This document shows positions 27,031 to 34,771 of a DNA stretch of 53,398 nt, in pieces. The translations under genes and the position numbers were made by a program. The notes under the pieces were generated by a model, which searched no databases, was not told the DNA's origin, and saw only the letters and a list, made by a program, of their open reading frames with translations. The DNA is taken from assembly GCF_014596515.1 (NCBI RefSeq), contig NZ_MSJQ01000442.1, positions 1 through 53,398 of the forward strand, given 5' to 3'. Positions within the stretch are counted from its first letter, which is position 1. Each line of letters starts with the position of its first letter. The DNA comes from Streptomyces sp. CBMA156. Lineage in GTDB: Bacteria > Actinomycetota > Actinomycetes > Streptomycetales > Streptomycetaceae.

Positions 27031-27059
27031 AAAAAACCAACGAATCACTTCGTCGGTTT
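27031..27059 (-). terminator. Terminator-like hairpin with U-tract in the S10 leader (attenuator candidate)
   Basis: On the minus strand an 11-bp stem (27059-27049 with 27044-27034, one G-U pair) with loop GTGA runs into six T residues (27036-27031). This is a textbook intrinsic terminator, and it is unusually AT-rich for its surroundings. The upstream glycosyltransferase gene already has its own terminator at 27291-27320. A second one only 84 nt before rpsJ therefore suggests transcription attenuation of the S10 operon. The alternative is that the true promoter lies downstream of it. Confidence 0.65.
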
Positions 27060-27170
27060 CAAACTTTCGGGGTGGGGGCGCCGGGTCGAGGCCCCGCTCA
27101 CGCTTCCCGGAAGATTCCCGTACTTTCGCCCCGCAGCTGCCGTGGCGTAGAACTCACGCTTGACGGCCAT
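27045..27170 (-). CDS. Possible 41-residue leader ORF in the S10 leader
   Basis: An ATG-started frame that begins MAVKREFYAT and ends SLKPTK. Its TGA stop (27047-27045) occupies the loop of the hairpin described above, so a ribosome finishing here would sit on the stem. No good ribosome site precedes the ATG, and the frame is also open upstream to a TTG at 27242. Codon use is mixed. No family is recognised. It is reported because of its placement, not because of a protein match. Confidence 0.25.
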   Translation of the reverse strand: MAVKREFYATAAAGRKYGNLPGSVSGASTRRPHPESLKPTK

Positions 27171-27290
27171 CACGGGAACGACGAGTACGTGGGACTCGCT
27201 TCCGGTCCTCCCGGCGGGAGGCGCGCAGCATCGGCAACTCAACCGAGCAACTTGGACATACTGCCACAGAGAGCAGCCCGGATGCCAATC

Positions 27291-27320
27291 GGGGCCGGTG
27301 AGGTGCTCCTCACCGGCCCC
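27291..27320 (-). terminator. Terminator after the GT-C glycosyltransferase gene
   Basis: A perfect 13-bp stem (27291-27303 and 27308-27320) with a 4-nt loop, 19 nt after the stop codon. Confidence 0.85.
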
Positions 27321-27339
27321 GACGGGGTGGTCCCGCAGG

Positions 27340-29151
27340 TCAGCCCTTGCGCCAGAGGACCCAGCCGTGCTCCCGGCTGTACTTCGCGACGTGCCAGCCC
27401 GGCTCCGGCTTCGGCCAGGTGGCCTCCGGCGCGACGCCCTCGCCGAGCTTCAGCAGCATCGCGGTGGCCGTCTCCGGCGGGTTGTTGCCGCCCTTGACGT
27501 TGTCCGTCCAGACCCGGCCCCAGTAGACCTCGTAGGCCAGCGCCATCCGGGCGCCCCAGTCGAAGTCCCAGTCCAGGATCAGGTTGTCGCCCTTGTGCAG
27601 GCCGGCCTCCTTCACCAGGCCCACGGCCTCGTACGACCGGGTCCTGGAGTGCGGCTCGGCGACGTTGTCGGTGATCGTGACGGTCGCGTACGCGGCGAAG
27701 ACCGTCACGCAGCCCACCACGGCGGCGACGATCCGCCGCCCGCCGGCCACCCGCAGCAGCAGGCAGGCGGCCAGCACCGCCAGCGCGCCGACGGTCGTGC
27801 GGCCCATGTGCAGGTTGTCCCAGGACGAGGCCAGGAACATCGCGTCCGGAACGGTCCACGGGACGGCCCACTCCTTCAGCGCGGAGCCGGCGTACCCGCT
27901 GACGGACACCTGGATGATCCCGATCACCACCGCGCCGGCCAGCGCCGCCCACAGCAGCGTGCGGACCCCGGCCCGGAACAGCGCGACCAGGCCCACCAGC
28001 AGGAACAGCGGCACCAGCACCGCGCAGTACCGGGCGTACACCCAGTTGTCGACGCGTTCGGTGTCCGCCAGGCCGGCCGCGGAGGCGAGCGCGGTGCCGA
28101 ACAGCATGGCGGTCATGCAGAACGCGACCACCCGCTCGGCCACCGAGAAGCGGCGGTGGAACAGGGCCACCACGCACAGCACGAAGGCGATCGCCCCGAA
28201 GCCGTACGTGGAGGTCATGAAGTACCAGAGCTGCCCGAAGGTCCTGGCGATGATCGTGCCGATGTACTTGCTGTCCTCGAGGTTCTCGAAGACCTTGTTG
28301 CCGACGGTGCTCGGCGGCACGTCCTTGAACTGGGCCTCGACGAAGCGCGCCAGCAGCTTCGCGCCCAGGTACGTCACGCCGAGGGCGCCGACGCCGGCCA
28401 GCGAGGCGAGCCGCGGCGCCCAGCCGACAGCCAGCACCACGAGCAGGACCAGCGCGGTCAGCGCCACCACCACGCCGCCGCGGTCGTGGGTGGCCATCGT
28501 GTAGCCGGCCGCCAGGCCCATCGCCGCCGCGTACAGCGCCCGGCGGCGGGGCGAGCCCGGCGAGAGCCAGCCGTGCATCGCGATCACCCAGACCAGCAGG
28601 AGCACCGGGAGCACGGTGTCCGACATGACGAACTGGGAGTAGAAGATCACCGGCGGCACCAGCGCCACGGCGGTGCCCACCAGGTACGCCTGCGGCCTGG
28701 ACAGGCCCAGCCGGCGCGCCGCGACCACGACCAGCGGGAACACCAGCGCGTTGAGCACCGCGTTGATGCCCATGACCAGGTGGTACGCGGTGGCCGGGTT
28801 GTCGGCGATCCGCAGGGCCGGCGAGATCAGCAGCGGGTACCCGCCGGGGATCACCACGCCGACCGGCATCTCGGTGGTCGGCCGGCCGGCCAGCACCCGC
28901 GCGATCACCAGGTACGAGTCCTCGTCGGCGTGCACCGACGGGAAGTAGTTGTGGATCGACAGCATCAGGCGGAAGGCCACCTGTGCGCCGTACCCGAGCA
29001 GCAGGGCCACCGGCCAGAACCAGCGGTGGGCGGCCAGCTCCCGCAGCCGGGCGGGTACCGCCGGGGCCGGGCCGTCGGGCGCGTTCCCGCCGCCGTCCTC
29101 ACTCCGGCCTTGCCCGTCGGAGGTGTGGGCAGAGTCGATCAGCGGCTGCAC
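27340..29151 (-). CDS. Polytopic membrane glycosyltransferase-like protein (GT-C / PMT-ArnT type)
   Basis: About 603 residues with roughly a dozen hydrophobic segments. The first large extracytoplasmic loop carries an acidic motif (SVHADEDSYLVIARVLAG), like the Asp/Glu pair that binds the lipid-phosphate sugar in GT-C enzymes of the PMT/ArnT superfamily. It ends in a soluble domain of about 100 residues. The substrate is unknown; the neighbouring GT2 and DUF2304 genes suggest a polyprenyl-phosphate sugar donor. The start is uncertain. The GTG at 29151 (VQPLIDSAHTSDGQ) has AGGGAAG about 8 nt upstream, but the frame is open to 29202. It is the last gene of the glycan cluster. Confidence 0.75.
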   Translation of the reverse strand: MQPLIDSAHTSDGQGRSEDGGGNAPDGPAPAVPARLRELAAHRWFWPVALLLGYGAQVAFRLMLSIHNYFPSVHADEDSYLVIARVLAGRPTTEMPVGVVIPGGYPLLISPALRIADNPATAYHLVMGINAVLNALVFPLVVVAARRLGLSRPQAYLVGTAVALVPPVIFYSQFVMSDTVLPVLLLVWVIAMHGWLSPGSPRRRALYAAAMGLAAGYTMATHDRGGVVVALTALVLLVVLAVGWAPRLASLAGVGALGVTYLGAKLLARFVEAQFKDVPPSTVGNKVFENLEDSKYIGTIIARTFGQLWYFMTSTYGFGAIAFVLCVVALFHRRFSVAERVVAFCMTAMLFGTALASAAGLADTERVDNWVYARYCAVLVPLFLLVGLVALFRAGVRTLLWAALAGAVVIGIIQVSVSGYAGSALKEWAVPWTVPDAMFLASSWDNLHMGRTTVGALAVLAACLLLRVAGGRRIVAAVVGCVTVFAAYATVTITDNVAEPHSRTRSYEAVGLVKEAGLHKGDNLILDWDFDWGARMALAYEVYWGRVWTDNVKGGNNPPETATAMLLKLGEGVAPEATWPKPEPGWHVAKYSREHGWVLWRKG

Positions 29152-29310
29152 TCGGGACACTTCCCTACTTGTGTGAATTGACGATCTCGTCACGGCCGGC
29201 AAGCGGCGGCGTCACGGGCCCGGGCTCGTCCCGTCGGTCCTCGGATCGCACCGGAAGTCTGCCACGCGCCGATCCCGCGCATCCAGCGCGTTCACCCTCC
29301 ACAGACCACA

Positions 29311-29368
29311 ACGACCGGCTCCGAAACGGCGGTTCACCCTCAGGTGTCACCGTGTCGGAGCCGGTCGT
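29311..29368 (-). terminator. Long stem-loop after the GT2 gene
   Basis: A perfect 14-bp stem (29311-29324 and 29355-29368) whose 30-nt loop contains a further small stem. It starts 10 nt after the stop of the GT2 gene and separates it from the GT-C gene. Confidence 0.7.
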
Positions 29369-29377
29369 GGGGGTTGC

Positions 29378-30289
29378 TCAGCCTTCGTGCCGCTGCCCGC
29401 CGGTCAGCGCGTGCCGGACCAGGACCTTGGCCCCGCCCCGCTGGCCGCGCTTCAGCGCGCCCGGCAGCATGGTCAGCGCGTGCAGGCGGGAGGCGCTGCG
29501 GAACCGGGCCGCGCGGGCGGCCTTCGGCCAGCCGCGGGCGTCCATCCGCTCGGCCACCGCGTTGAAGTACCGTTCCGCCTCGGTGAACCGGGTGCCGGAG
29601 AAGGCCTGCACCGAGGACTCGCTGACGGCGTGCCGGCGGTACTGGAAGACGACGGTGGTGTTGTCCACCATCATCTGCTCGCCGCGCTCCAGCAGGTCGA
29701 CGACCAGGGCCAGGTCCTGGATCACCGAGTACTCGTCACGGAAGCTGACCGCGCGCAGCGCCTCGCCCCGCCAGCAGATCGACGGGAAGTAGAGCCAGTT
29801 GCCGCGCAGCACGCTCGCGGCCAGCTCCTCCCCGCCCATCAGCCGCCGGCCCTTGACGGTCGGCGCGTAGATCTTCTCCTTGACGTTGTCCGCCAGGCCG
29901 GAGCGGCTGACCTCGCCGGCGCCGTCGATGACCTCGACGCCCGGCTGCACCATGCCCAGGTCCGGGTTGACCCTGACGATCTCCCGGACGGTCTCCAGGT
30001 AGTGCGGGTGCAACAGGTCGTCGCAGCCCATGATGACCACGTGGTCGGCCGTGGACAGCTCCACGCACTTCTGGAAGTTCCTGGTGATGCCGAGGTTCTG
30101 CTCGTTGCGCAGGTAGCTCACCCGGTCGTCGCCGAGCGAGGCGAACCAGCCGGGGACGTCCGGCTCCTTGCCGTCGTCGATGACGGTCAGCCGGAAGTCC
30201 CGGTCGGTCTGCGCGAGGATGCTCCGCACCGCGGCCTGCATCAGTGCCACGTCGCCGTAGTACGGCAGCATGAACTCGAAGGTCGCCAC
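29378..30289 (-). CDS. Family 2 glycosyltransferase
   Basis: A 303-residue cytoplasmic GT-A enzyme. It shows the N-terminal strand FEFMLPYYGD, the nucleotide-binding VIDDGKEP, the metal-binding equivalent MGCDDLLHPHYLETV and a C-terminal arm without membrane segments. The start is GTG at 30289. It lies 4 nt after the DUF2304 gene, in the same operon as the rhamnose genes. A rhamnosyl or related transferase acting on a lipid-linked glycan is plausible, but the acceptor cannot be read from the sequence. Confidence 0.85.
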   Translation of the reverse strand: MATFEFMLPYYGDVALMQAAVRSILAQTDRDFRLTVIDDGKEPDVPGWFASLGDDRVSYLRNEQNLGITRNFQKCVELSTADHVVIMGCDDLLHPHYLETVREIVRVNPDLGMVQPGVEVIDGAGEVSRSGLADNVKEKIYAPTVKGRRLMGGEELAASVLRGNWLYFPSICWRGEALRAVSFRDEYSVIQDLALVVDLLERGEQMMVDNTTVVFQYRRHAVSESSVQAFSGTRFTEAERYFNAVAERMDARGWPKAARAARFRSASRLHALTMLPGALKRGQRGGAKVLVRHALTGGQRHEG

Positions 30290-30293
30290 GGGA

Positions 30294-30692
30294 TCAGGCC
30301 TTGCTGCGGTCGACCGGAGCCGAGACCGGCAGGTCCAGGTCGAAGCGCTCCTCGTTCAGCCGGGCGCCCTCGTTGATCGCCACGGTGCGCGCCAGGTCGG
30401 TGAGCTTCTTCTCCAGGGAGCGGAAGCGCAGGAAGGTGTTCAGGGTCAGGAAGCCCATCGCCAGCACCATCACGTACAGCACCAGGTCGGTGCCCCGGCC
30501 GACGCCGAGCTGGTGGGCCAGCCAGGTCACGTCGGTGGGACGCAGCACCGCGTAGATGTTCACGAGCACGAAGACCGAGAACGCGATGCGCTTCCAGGCG
30601 CGGGTGTTGGCACGGTCCCAACGCCGGATGAACATGAAGGCGAGAGTGACCGAGCCGAGAATGAGAACCAGCTGGATCCAGAAGAATTTCAT
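30294..30692 (-). CDS. DUF2304 family small membrane protein
   Basis: A 132-residue protein with three hydrophobic stretches: near residues 3-21, near 36-52 and near 66-88 (DLVLYVMVLAMGFLTLNTF). A charged helix with coiled-coil character follows (RSLEKKLTDLARTVAINE). This is the layout of DUF2304, a family with no assigned function that is often found next to dolichyl-phosphate-sugar-synthase-like enzymes. Its ATG overlaps the preceding GT2 stop by 4 nt (ATGA), which suggests the two are made in fixed ratio and may form a complex, with DUF2304 as membrane anchor. Confidence 0.8.
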   Translation of the reverse strand: MKFFWIQLVLILGSVTLAFMFIRRWDRANTRAWKRIAFSVFVLVNIYAVLRPTDVTWLAHQLGVGRGTDLVLYVMVLAMGFLTLNTFLRFRSLEKKLTDLARTVAINEGARLNEERFDLDLPVSAPVDRSKA

Positions 30693-31450
30693 CGGCGGCT
30701 ACGCTCCCGCAGCGAGATGTCGAAGATGATGTTGACGCCGTTGATCAGGGACTGACCCTTGGCGCGTGAGTAATCGGTGTACAGGATGTCCACCGGGAGC
30801 TCGGCGACCCGGAGGTCGGAGCCGGCGAGGAAGCTGACGATCTCCGACGCGTGCGCCATGCCGTTCATGGTGATCCGCAGCCGGCCCGCGGCCTCGCGGG
30901 TCAGCACCCGCAGGCCGTTGTGGGAGTCGGTCAGCTTGAGCTTGCGCGCGGTCGGGCTGACGGTCGCCGCGGTACGCAGGACGACCCGCTTGATCCACGG
31001 CACCTGCCCGTTCTGCTCGATGAAGCGCGAGCCGAGGACGACGTCCGTGTCGCCCTCCCGGAGCAGCGCCACCATCTTCTCGACGTCTGCGGTCTGGTGC
31101 TGACCGTCCGCGTCGAAGGTGGCGAAGTACTTGGCGCCCGGCTGGGCCAGGGCGTAGGCGAGGCCGGTCTGGAGGGCCGCGCCCTGGCCGAGGTTGACCG
31201 GGTGGCGCACCAGGTGCGCACCGGTCTCCATGATGTGCTTGGCCGAGTCGTCGCCGCTGCCGTCATCGACCACCACGATGTTCGGGAACGTCTTTCGCGC
31301 CCCCTCCACAACGTCGGCGATCACCTGGCCCTCGTTGTAGGCCGGGATCACCAGCCAAACATCGTCGTACTGGGACACGGAGGCTCCATGGATGGGGTCT
31401 GGCCCGCGCTCGTGCGCGGTGTCCTGCGGATGGGGGGCGGGCACGGTCAT
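30689..31450 (-). CDS. Family 2 glycosyltransferase, dolichyl-phosphate sugar synthase (DPM1) type
   Basis: A GT-A enzyme of about 250 residues with the strand WLVIPAYNEGQVIADVV, the nucleotide motif VVDDGSGDDS, the metal-binding FDADGQHQ and GSRFIEQ. These are marks of polyprenyl-phosphate sugar synthases. It has no membrane helices of its own. The ATG at 31450 forms an ATGA overlap with the flippase stop. A GTG at 31378 with GGAG 5 nt upstream is an equally possible start and gives 229 residues. It is followed by an overlapping DUF2304 gene. Confidence 0.85.
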   Translation of the reverse strand: MTVPAPHPQDTAHERGPDPIHGASVSQYDDVWLVIPAYNEGQVIADVVEGARKTFPNIVVVDDGSGDDSAKHIMETGAHLVRHPVNLGQGAALQTGLAYALAQPGAKYFATFDADGQHQTADVEKMVALLREGDTDVVLGSRFIEQNGQVPWIKRVVLRTAATVSPTARKLKLTDSHNGLRVLTREAAGRLRITMNGMAHASEIVSFLAGSDLRVAELPVDILYTDYSRAKGQSLINGVNIIFDISLRERSRR

Positions 31451-32784
31451 TCGTCGGCCGTCCGGCTGCTCAGCACAGCGACGGCCTCGTCCCCCTGCTG
31501 CCGGGCAGGCCCGGCGGAGTTCGTCACCGAACGGGCGAAGCTCAGCCGGAGTGCGGCCAGCATACCGATGACGGTGGCCGCGGAACCCGCCACGTAGGCC
31601 AGGATCACGCGGGTGGACACCTCGCCCGGCATGAACGTGACCCCCGCCAGCACGGCGCTGCCCACCGCCCAGCACAGCAGCTGGAGGTTGTGCCGCTTGA
31701 ATACCATCAGCGCCTGGCCGAGGACCATCGCGAACATGTACGCCACGGTGCCGAGGGACAACCAGAAGAAGTCGAGGCGGCCGAGCACCGGCGCGGCTCC
31801 GAAGAGCACCTGGATCAGCCAGGGGCCGAGCAGGGTGGCGGGGATCCCGCCCGCCACGCCGAGCAGGCCCACCACGCCGGCGATCCGGGTGAGCATCCCG
31901 GTGAACGCGGCCCGGTCCCCCATCGCGATCGCCTTGGAGAGGCCGCTGAGCAGCGAGGCCTGGAGCGAACCGAAGACGAACAGCGGCACCCGGGCCAGGA
32001 CCAGCGCGTTGAGCAGCGCGGCGATCAGCGCGGACTCGGTCGGGGCGAGCAGCTTGGTGCTCATCACCGCGGCGTTGACCACCAGCTGGGACAGCAGGGT
32101 GGAGAGGATCAGCAGGCCGAGCCCGGAGTAGAGCTCGGGCCAGGGGACCTTCGGGCCCGGCTTGACCGCGCGCAGCAGCGGCGGCAGCGTGACGATCGTC
32201 GCGAGGACCGGCGCGACGGCCAGGATCAGGCTGAACGCGAGCGCGGAGTGCACCCCGGCCACCGCGCAGCCGAAGGCCAGGCCGATCCGCAGGCCGCCGT
32301 CCAGGCCGAGCTGGGTGCCGTACGCGCCGAAGCGGCCGAGGCCGGCCAGGACGCCACGGGTGAGGTAGCAGACGGCCATGCCGAGGAAGGCCCCGCCGAG
32401 CGCCAGGACCAGCGAGCGGTCGCCGTGGAACACCTTGTCGGCGATCGGGCCTGAGGCGGCGCCGAGGACGGCCAGGACCACCGCGAGGATGCCGCCGGTG
32501 AGCAGGGTCGCCCGGCGCAGCACCGGGGCGGCGCCGTGGCCGAGCGCCGCGCGCGCCGCGACGATCCGGGTGAGCTCCTGCTCGATCGGGAAGAAGACGC
32601 CGATGCCGACGGACATCACGATCGTCCACAGCAGTGAGACGTTCGCCATGTCCTCGACCGACAGGCTGTGGCCCGCCACCCCGAGGTGGATGTAGGAGGC
32701 GGCGCCCAATACGACGGTGCCGCCGGCCACCGCCAGGGTTCCCGGCGGTAGCGCGGCAGCCACCTTCGTCAGTGCTTTCTTCAC
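31447..32784 (-). CDS. MOP-superfamily polysaccharide flippase (Wzx/MurJ-like)
   Basis: A 445-residue integral membrane protein with about 12-14 hydrophobic segments and short loops, of the polysaccharide-export branch of the MOP superfamily that moves lipid-linked sugars across the membrane. Charged residues in the first helices (FFPIEQELTR) fit the family. The GTG at 32784 overlaps the rfbD stop as GTGA. The open frame far upstream of this start belongs to the rfbD region in another frame. The substrate is probably the lipid-linked glycan made by the neighbouring enzymes (inference). Confidence 0.82.
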   Translation of the reverse strand: MKKALTKVAAALPPGTLAVAGGTVVLGAASYIHLGVAGHSLSVEDMANVSLLWTIVMSVGIGVFFPIEQELTRIVAARAALGHGAAPVLRRATLLTGGILAVVLAVLGAASGPIADKVFHGDRSLVLALGGAFLGMAVCYLTRGVLAGLGRFGAYGTQLGLDGGLRIGLAFGCAVAGVHSALAFSLILAVAPVLATIVTLPPLLRAVKPGPKVPWPELYSGLGLLILSTLLSQLVVNAAVMSTKLLAPTESALIAALLNALVLARVPLFVFGSLQASLLSGLSKAIAMGDRAAFTGMLTRIAGVVGLLGVAGGIPATLLGPWLIQVLFGAAPVLGRLDFFWLSLGTVAYMFAMVLGQALMVFKRHNLQLLCWAVGSAVLAGVTFMPGEVSTRVILAYVAGSAATVIGMLAALRLSFARSVTNSAGPARQQGDEAVAVLSSRTADE

Positions 32785-33716
32785 CGAGGTCTGTCGCTCT
32801 CCGTGGTCCGGGCCGTGGCGGCCAGTTCGGCGAAGACGGGCCGGCCCAGGGCCTCGGCCAGCATGGCCCGCCACTCGGGCAGCGGCGCCAGCCCGGCGGC
32901 GGCCCAGCGGTCGTGGGCCAGCACGCTGAACGCGGGCCGGGCGGCCGGGCGGACGAAGGCCTCCGACGTGGTCGGACGGATCCGCTCCGGGTCCAGGCCG
33001 CTCAGCGCGTAGGTCTCGCGGGCCAGCCCGCACCAGGTGGTGCGGCCGCTCGCGGTGCCGTGGTAGACCCCGGCCGGGGCCTGCCCGGCGAGCGCGGCCC
33101 GGCCGAGCTCGACCAGCCGGCTGGCCAGCGCGTACGACCAGGTCGGCTGGCCGTGCTGGTCGTCCACCACGTCCAGGGTGTCCCGCTGGGCGGCGAGCTT
33201 GAGCATGGTGGCCACGAAGTTCGGGCCGTGCTCGCCGTACAGCCAGGCGGTGCGCACGATGTAGCCGTCGCCGGGGAGCAGTTCGGCGACCGCCCGCTCC
33301 CCCAGCAGCTTGCCGCGGCCGTACGCGTTCACCGGCGCGGTCGGGGCGTCCTCCGGGCAGGGCTCGGTGGCGTCGCCCGGCAGGACGTAGTCGGTGGAGA
33401 CGTGCAGCAGCCGCGCGCCGCTCTTGGCGCAGGCCGCGGCCAGGTGGCGCACACCGGTGCCGTTGACGGCGGTGGCGGCGTCCTCCTCGGTCTCCGCGGC
33501 GTCCACGTTCGTCCACGCGGCGCAGTTGACCACGATGTCGTGGCCCTCGACGGCGGCCTGGACGGCCGCCGCGTCGGTGATGTCGAGGTCTGCCCGGCGC
33601 AGCGCGGTGATCTCGGCGGCCGGGTCGGTGCCGAGCACCGACAGCACGTCCCGCCCGAGCATCCCGGCCGCGCCGGTGACCAGCCAGCGCACCCGGCCGG
33701 CGGCGTTCACAGTCAC
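32781..33716 (-). CDS. rfbD: dTDP-4-dehydrorhamnose reductase
   Basis: RmlD reduces dTDP-4-keto-L-rhamnose to dTDP-L-rhamnose with NAD(P)H. The 311-residue protein has the Rossmann loop VTGAAGMLGRDVL, the VNCAAWTNVDAAE block, STDYVL, and the catalytic Tyr/Lys pair in NAYGRGKLLGE. The GTG at 33716 overlaps the rfbB stop by 4 nt (GTGA), which supports this start over an upstream one. Confidence 0.95.
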   Translation of the reverse strand: MTVNAAGRVRWLVTGAAGMLGRDVLSVLGTDPAAEITALRRADLDITDAAAVQAAVEGHDIVVNCAAWTNVDAAETEEDAATAVNGTGVRHLAAACAKSGARLLHVSTDYVLPGDATEPCPEDAPTAPVNAYGRGKLLGERAVAELLPGDGYIVRTAWLYGEHGPNFVATMLKLAAQRDTLDVVDDQHGQPTWSYALASRLVELGRAALAGQAPAGVYHGTASGRTTWCGLARETYALSGLDPERIRPTTSEAFVRPAARPAFSVLAHDRWAAAGLAPLPEWRAMLAEALGRPVFAELAATARTTESDRPR

Positions 33717-34690
33717 TTGGCCAGGGCCGCCTTCTGCTTCAGCGGCTCCCACCAGGCGCGGTTCTCGCGGTACCAGGCGATGGTCGCGGCGAGGCCGTCC
33801 TCGAAGCGGACCTGCGGCTCGTAGCCGAGCTCCTCGCGGATCTTGCTGATGTCGATCGAGTAGCGGAGGTCGTGGCCCTTGCGGTCCTCGACGTGCTCGA
33901 CCATCTCCCAGCCGGCGCCGGCGGCCTCCAGCAGCAGGCCGGTCAGCTCCTTGTTGGTCGCCTCGGTGCCGCCGCCGATGTTGTAGACCTCACCCGCGCG
34001 GCCGCCGCGCATGACCAGCTCGATGGCCCGGCAGTGGTCCGAGACGTGCAGCCAGTCGCGGACGTTGCCACCGTCGCCGTACAGCGGCACCTTCTTGCCG
34101 TCGATCAGGTTGGTGGTGAACAGCGGGATGACCTTCTCCGGGAACTGGTAGTGCCCGTAGTTGTTGGAGCAGCGGGTCACCACGACGTCCATGCCGTGGG
34201 TGCGGTGGTAGGCCAGCGCCAGCAGGTCGGAGGAGGCCTTGGAGGCCGAGTACGGGGAGTTGGGCACCAGCGGCCAGGTCTCCGTCCAGGAGCCCTCGCT
34301 GATCGAGCCGTACACCTCGTCGGTGGAGATGTGCACGAAGCGGCCGATGCCGTGCTTGCGGGCCGCGTCGAGCAGCACCTGGGTGCCGACGACGTTGGTG
34401 AGGACGAAGGGGCCCGCACCGGCGATCGAGCGGTCCACGTGGGACTCGGCGGCGAAGTGCACCACCACGTCGTGGCCCGGCATGACCTGGTCGACGGCGT
34501 CCGCGTCGCAGATGTCGCCCTGGACGAAGGTGTAGCCCTGGTGGCCGGCCACCGGGGCCAGGTTCTCCAGGACACCCGAGTAGGTGAGCTTGTCAAAGAC
34601 CGTGATCCGGGCGTTCTCGTCAGCCCCGAGGAGCTGACGGACGAACTCCGAACCGATGAACCCGGCGCCGCCGGTCACGAGGATGCGCAT
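33713..34690 (-). CDS. rfbB: dTDP-glucose 4,6-dehydratase
   Basis: RmlB converts dTDP-glucose to dTDP-4-keto-6-deoxyglucose. The 325-residue protein has GGAGFIGSEF at residues 7-16, the catalytic STDEVYG (Thr123-Asp124-Glu125) and the Tyr147/Lys151 pair (YSASK). It is the first gene of the minus-strand operon and is divergent from rfbA. No ribosome site precedes the ATG, and TAGACT stands 10 nt before it, so the transcript may be nearly leaderless. Confidence 0.97.
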   Translation of the reverse strand: MRILVTGGAGFIGSEFVRQLLGADENARITVFDKLTYSGVLENLAPVAGHQGYTFVQGDICDADAVDQVMPGHDVVVHFAAESHVDRSIAGAGPFVLTNVVGTQVLLDAARKHGIGRFVHISTDEVYGSISEGSWTETWPLVPNSPYSASKASSDLLALAYHRTHGMDVVVTRCSNNYGHYQFPEKVIPLFTTNLIDGKKVPLYGDGGNVRDWLHVSDHCRAIELVMRGGRAGEVYNIGGGTEATNKELTGLLLEAAGAGWEMVEHVEDRKGHDLRYSIDISKIREELGYEPQVRFEDGLAATIAWYRENRAWWEPLKQKAALAK

Positions 34691-34771
34691 AATGCGCGTA
34701 GTCTACCGCCGCCCGAACGCCCTCCCGCCCCGGCCCCTCCTGCGTTCACCGATCTCGAATAGGGTGCACCC
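34691..34771. promoter_or_regulatory. Divergent promoter region of rfbB and rfbA
   Basis: An 81-nt gap. On the minus strand TAGACT (34705-34700) lies 9 nt from the rfbB ATG. On the plus strand TAGGGT (34760-34765) lies 6 nt from the rfbA ATG, although AGGG there could instead act as a ribosome site. No good -35 boxes were found. The spacing is what leaderless transcripts would need. Confidence 0.4.

Larger units (their letters stand above)
26948..27290 (-). promoter_or_regulatory. S10 operon leader and promoter region
   Basis: A gap with no conventional gene between the GT-C terminator and rpsJ. From upstream to downstream on the minus strand it holds four things. First is a TATGTC -10-like hexamer (near 27255) without a clear -35. 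Second is a 6-bp hairpin (27207-27221). Third is a possible 41-codon leader ORF (27170-27045). Fourth is a terminator-like hairpin with a T-run (27059-27031). The small palindrome CTACTGAGTAG sits between an AAAGGA ribosome site and the rpsJ ATG. I could not place the promoter with confidence. Confidence 0.6.

Noticed and set aside
27160..29181. A 673-codon plus-strand frame opposite the GT-C gene
   Set aside because: Gln/Arg/Gly/His-rich shadow frame; the minus-strand gene has clear membrane helices and a GT-C motif.
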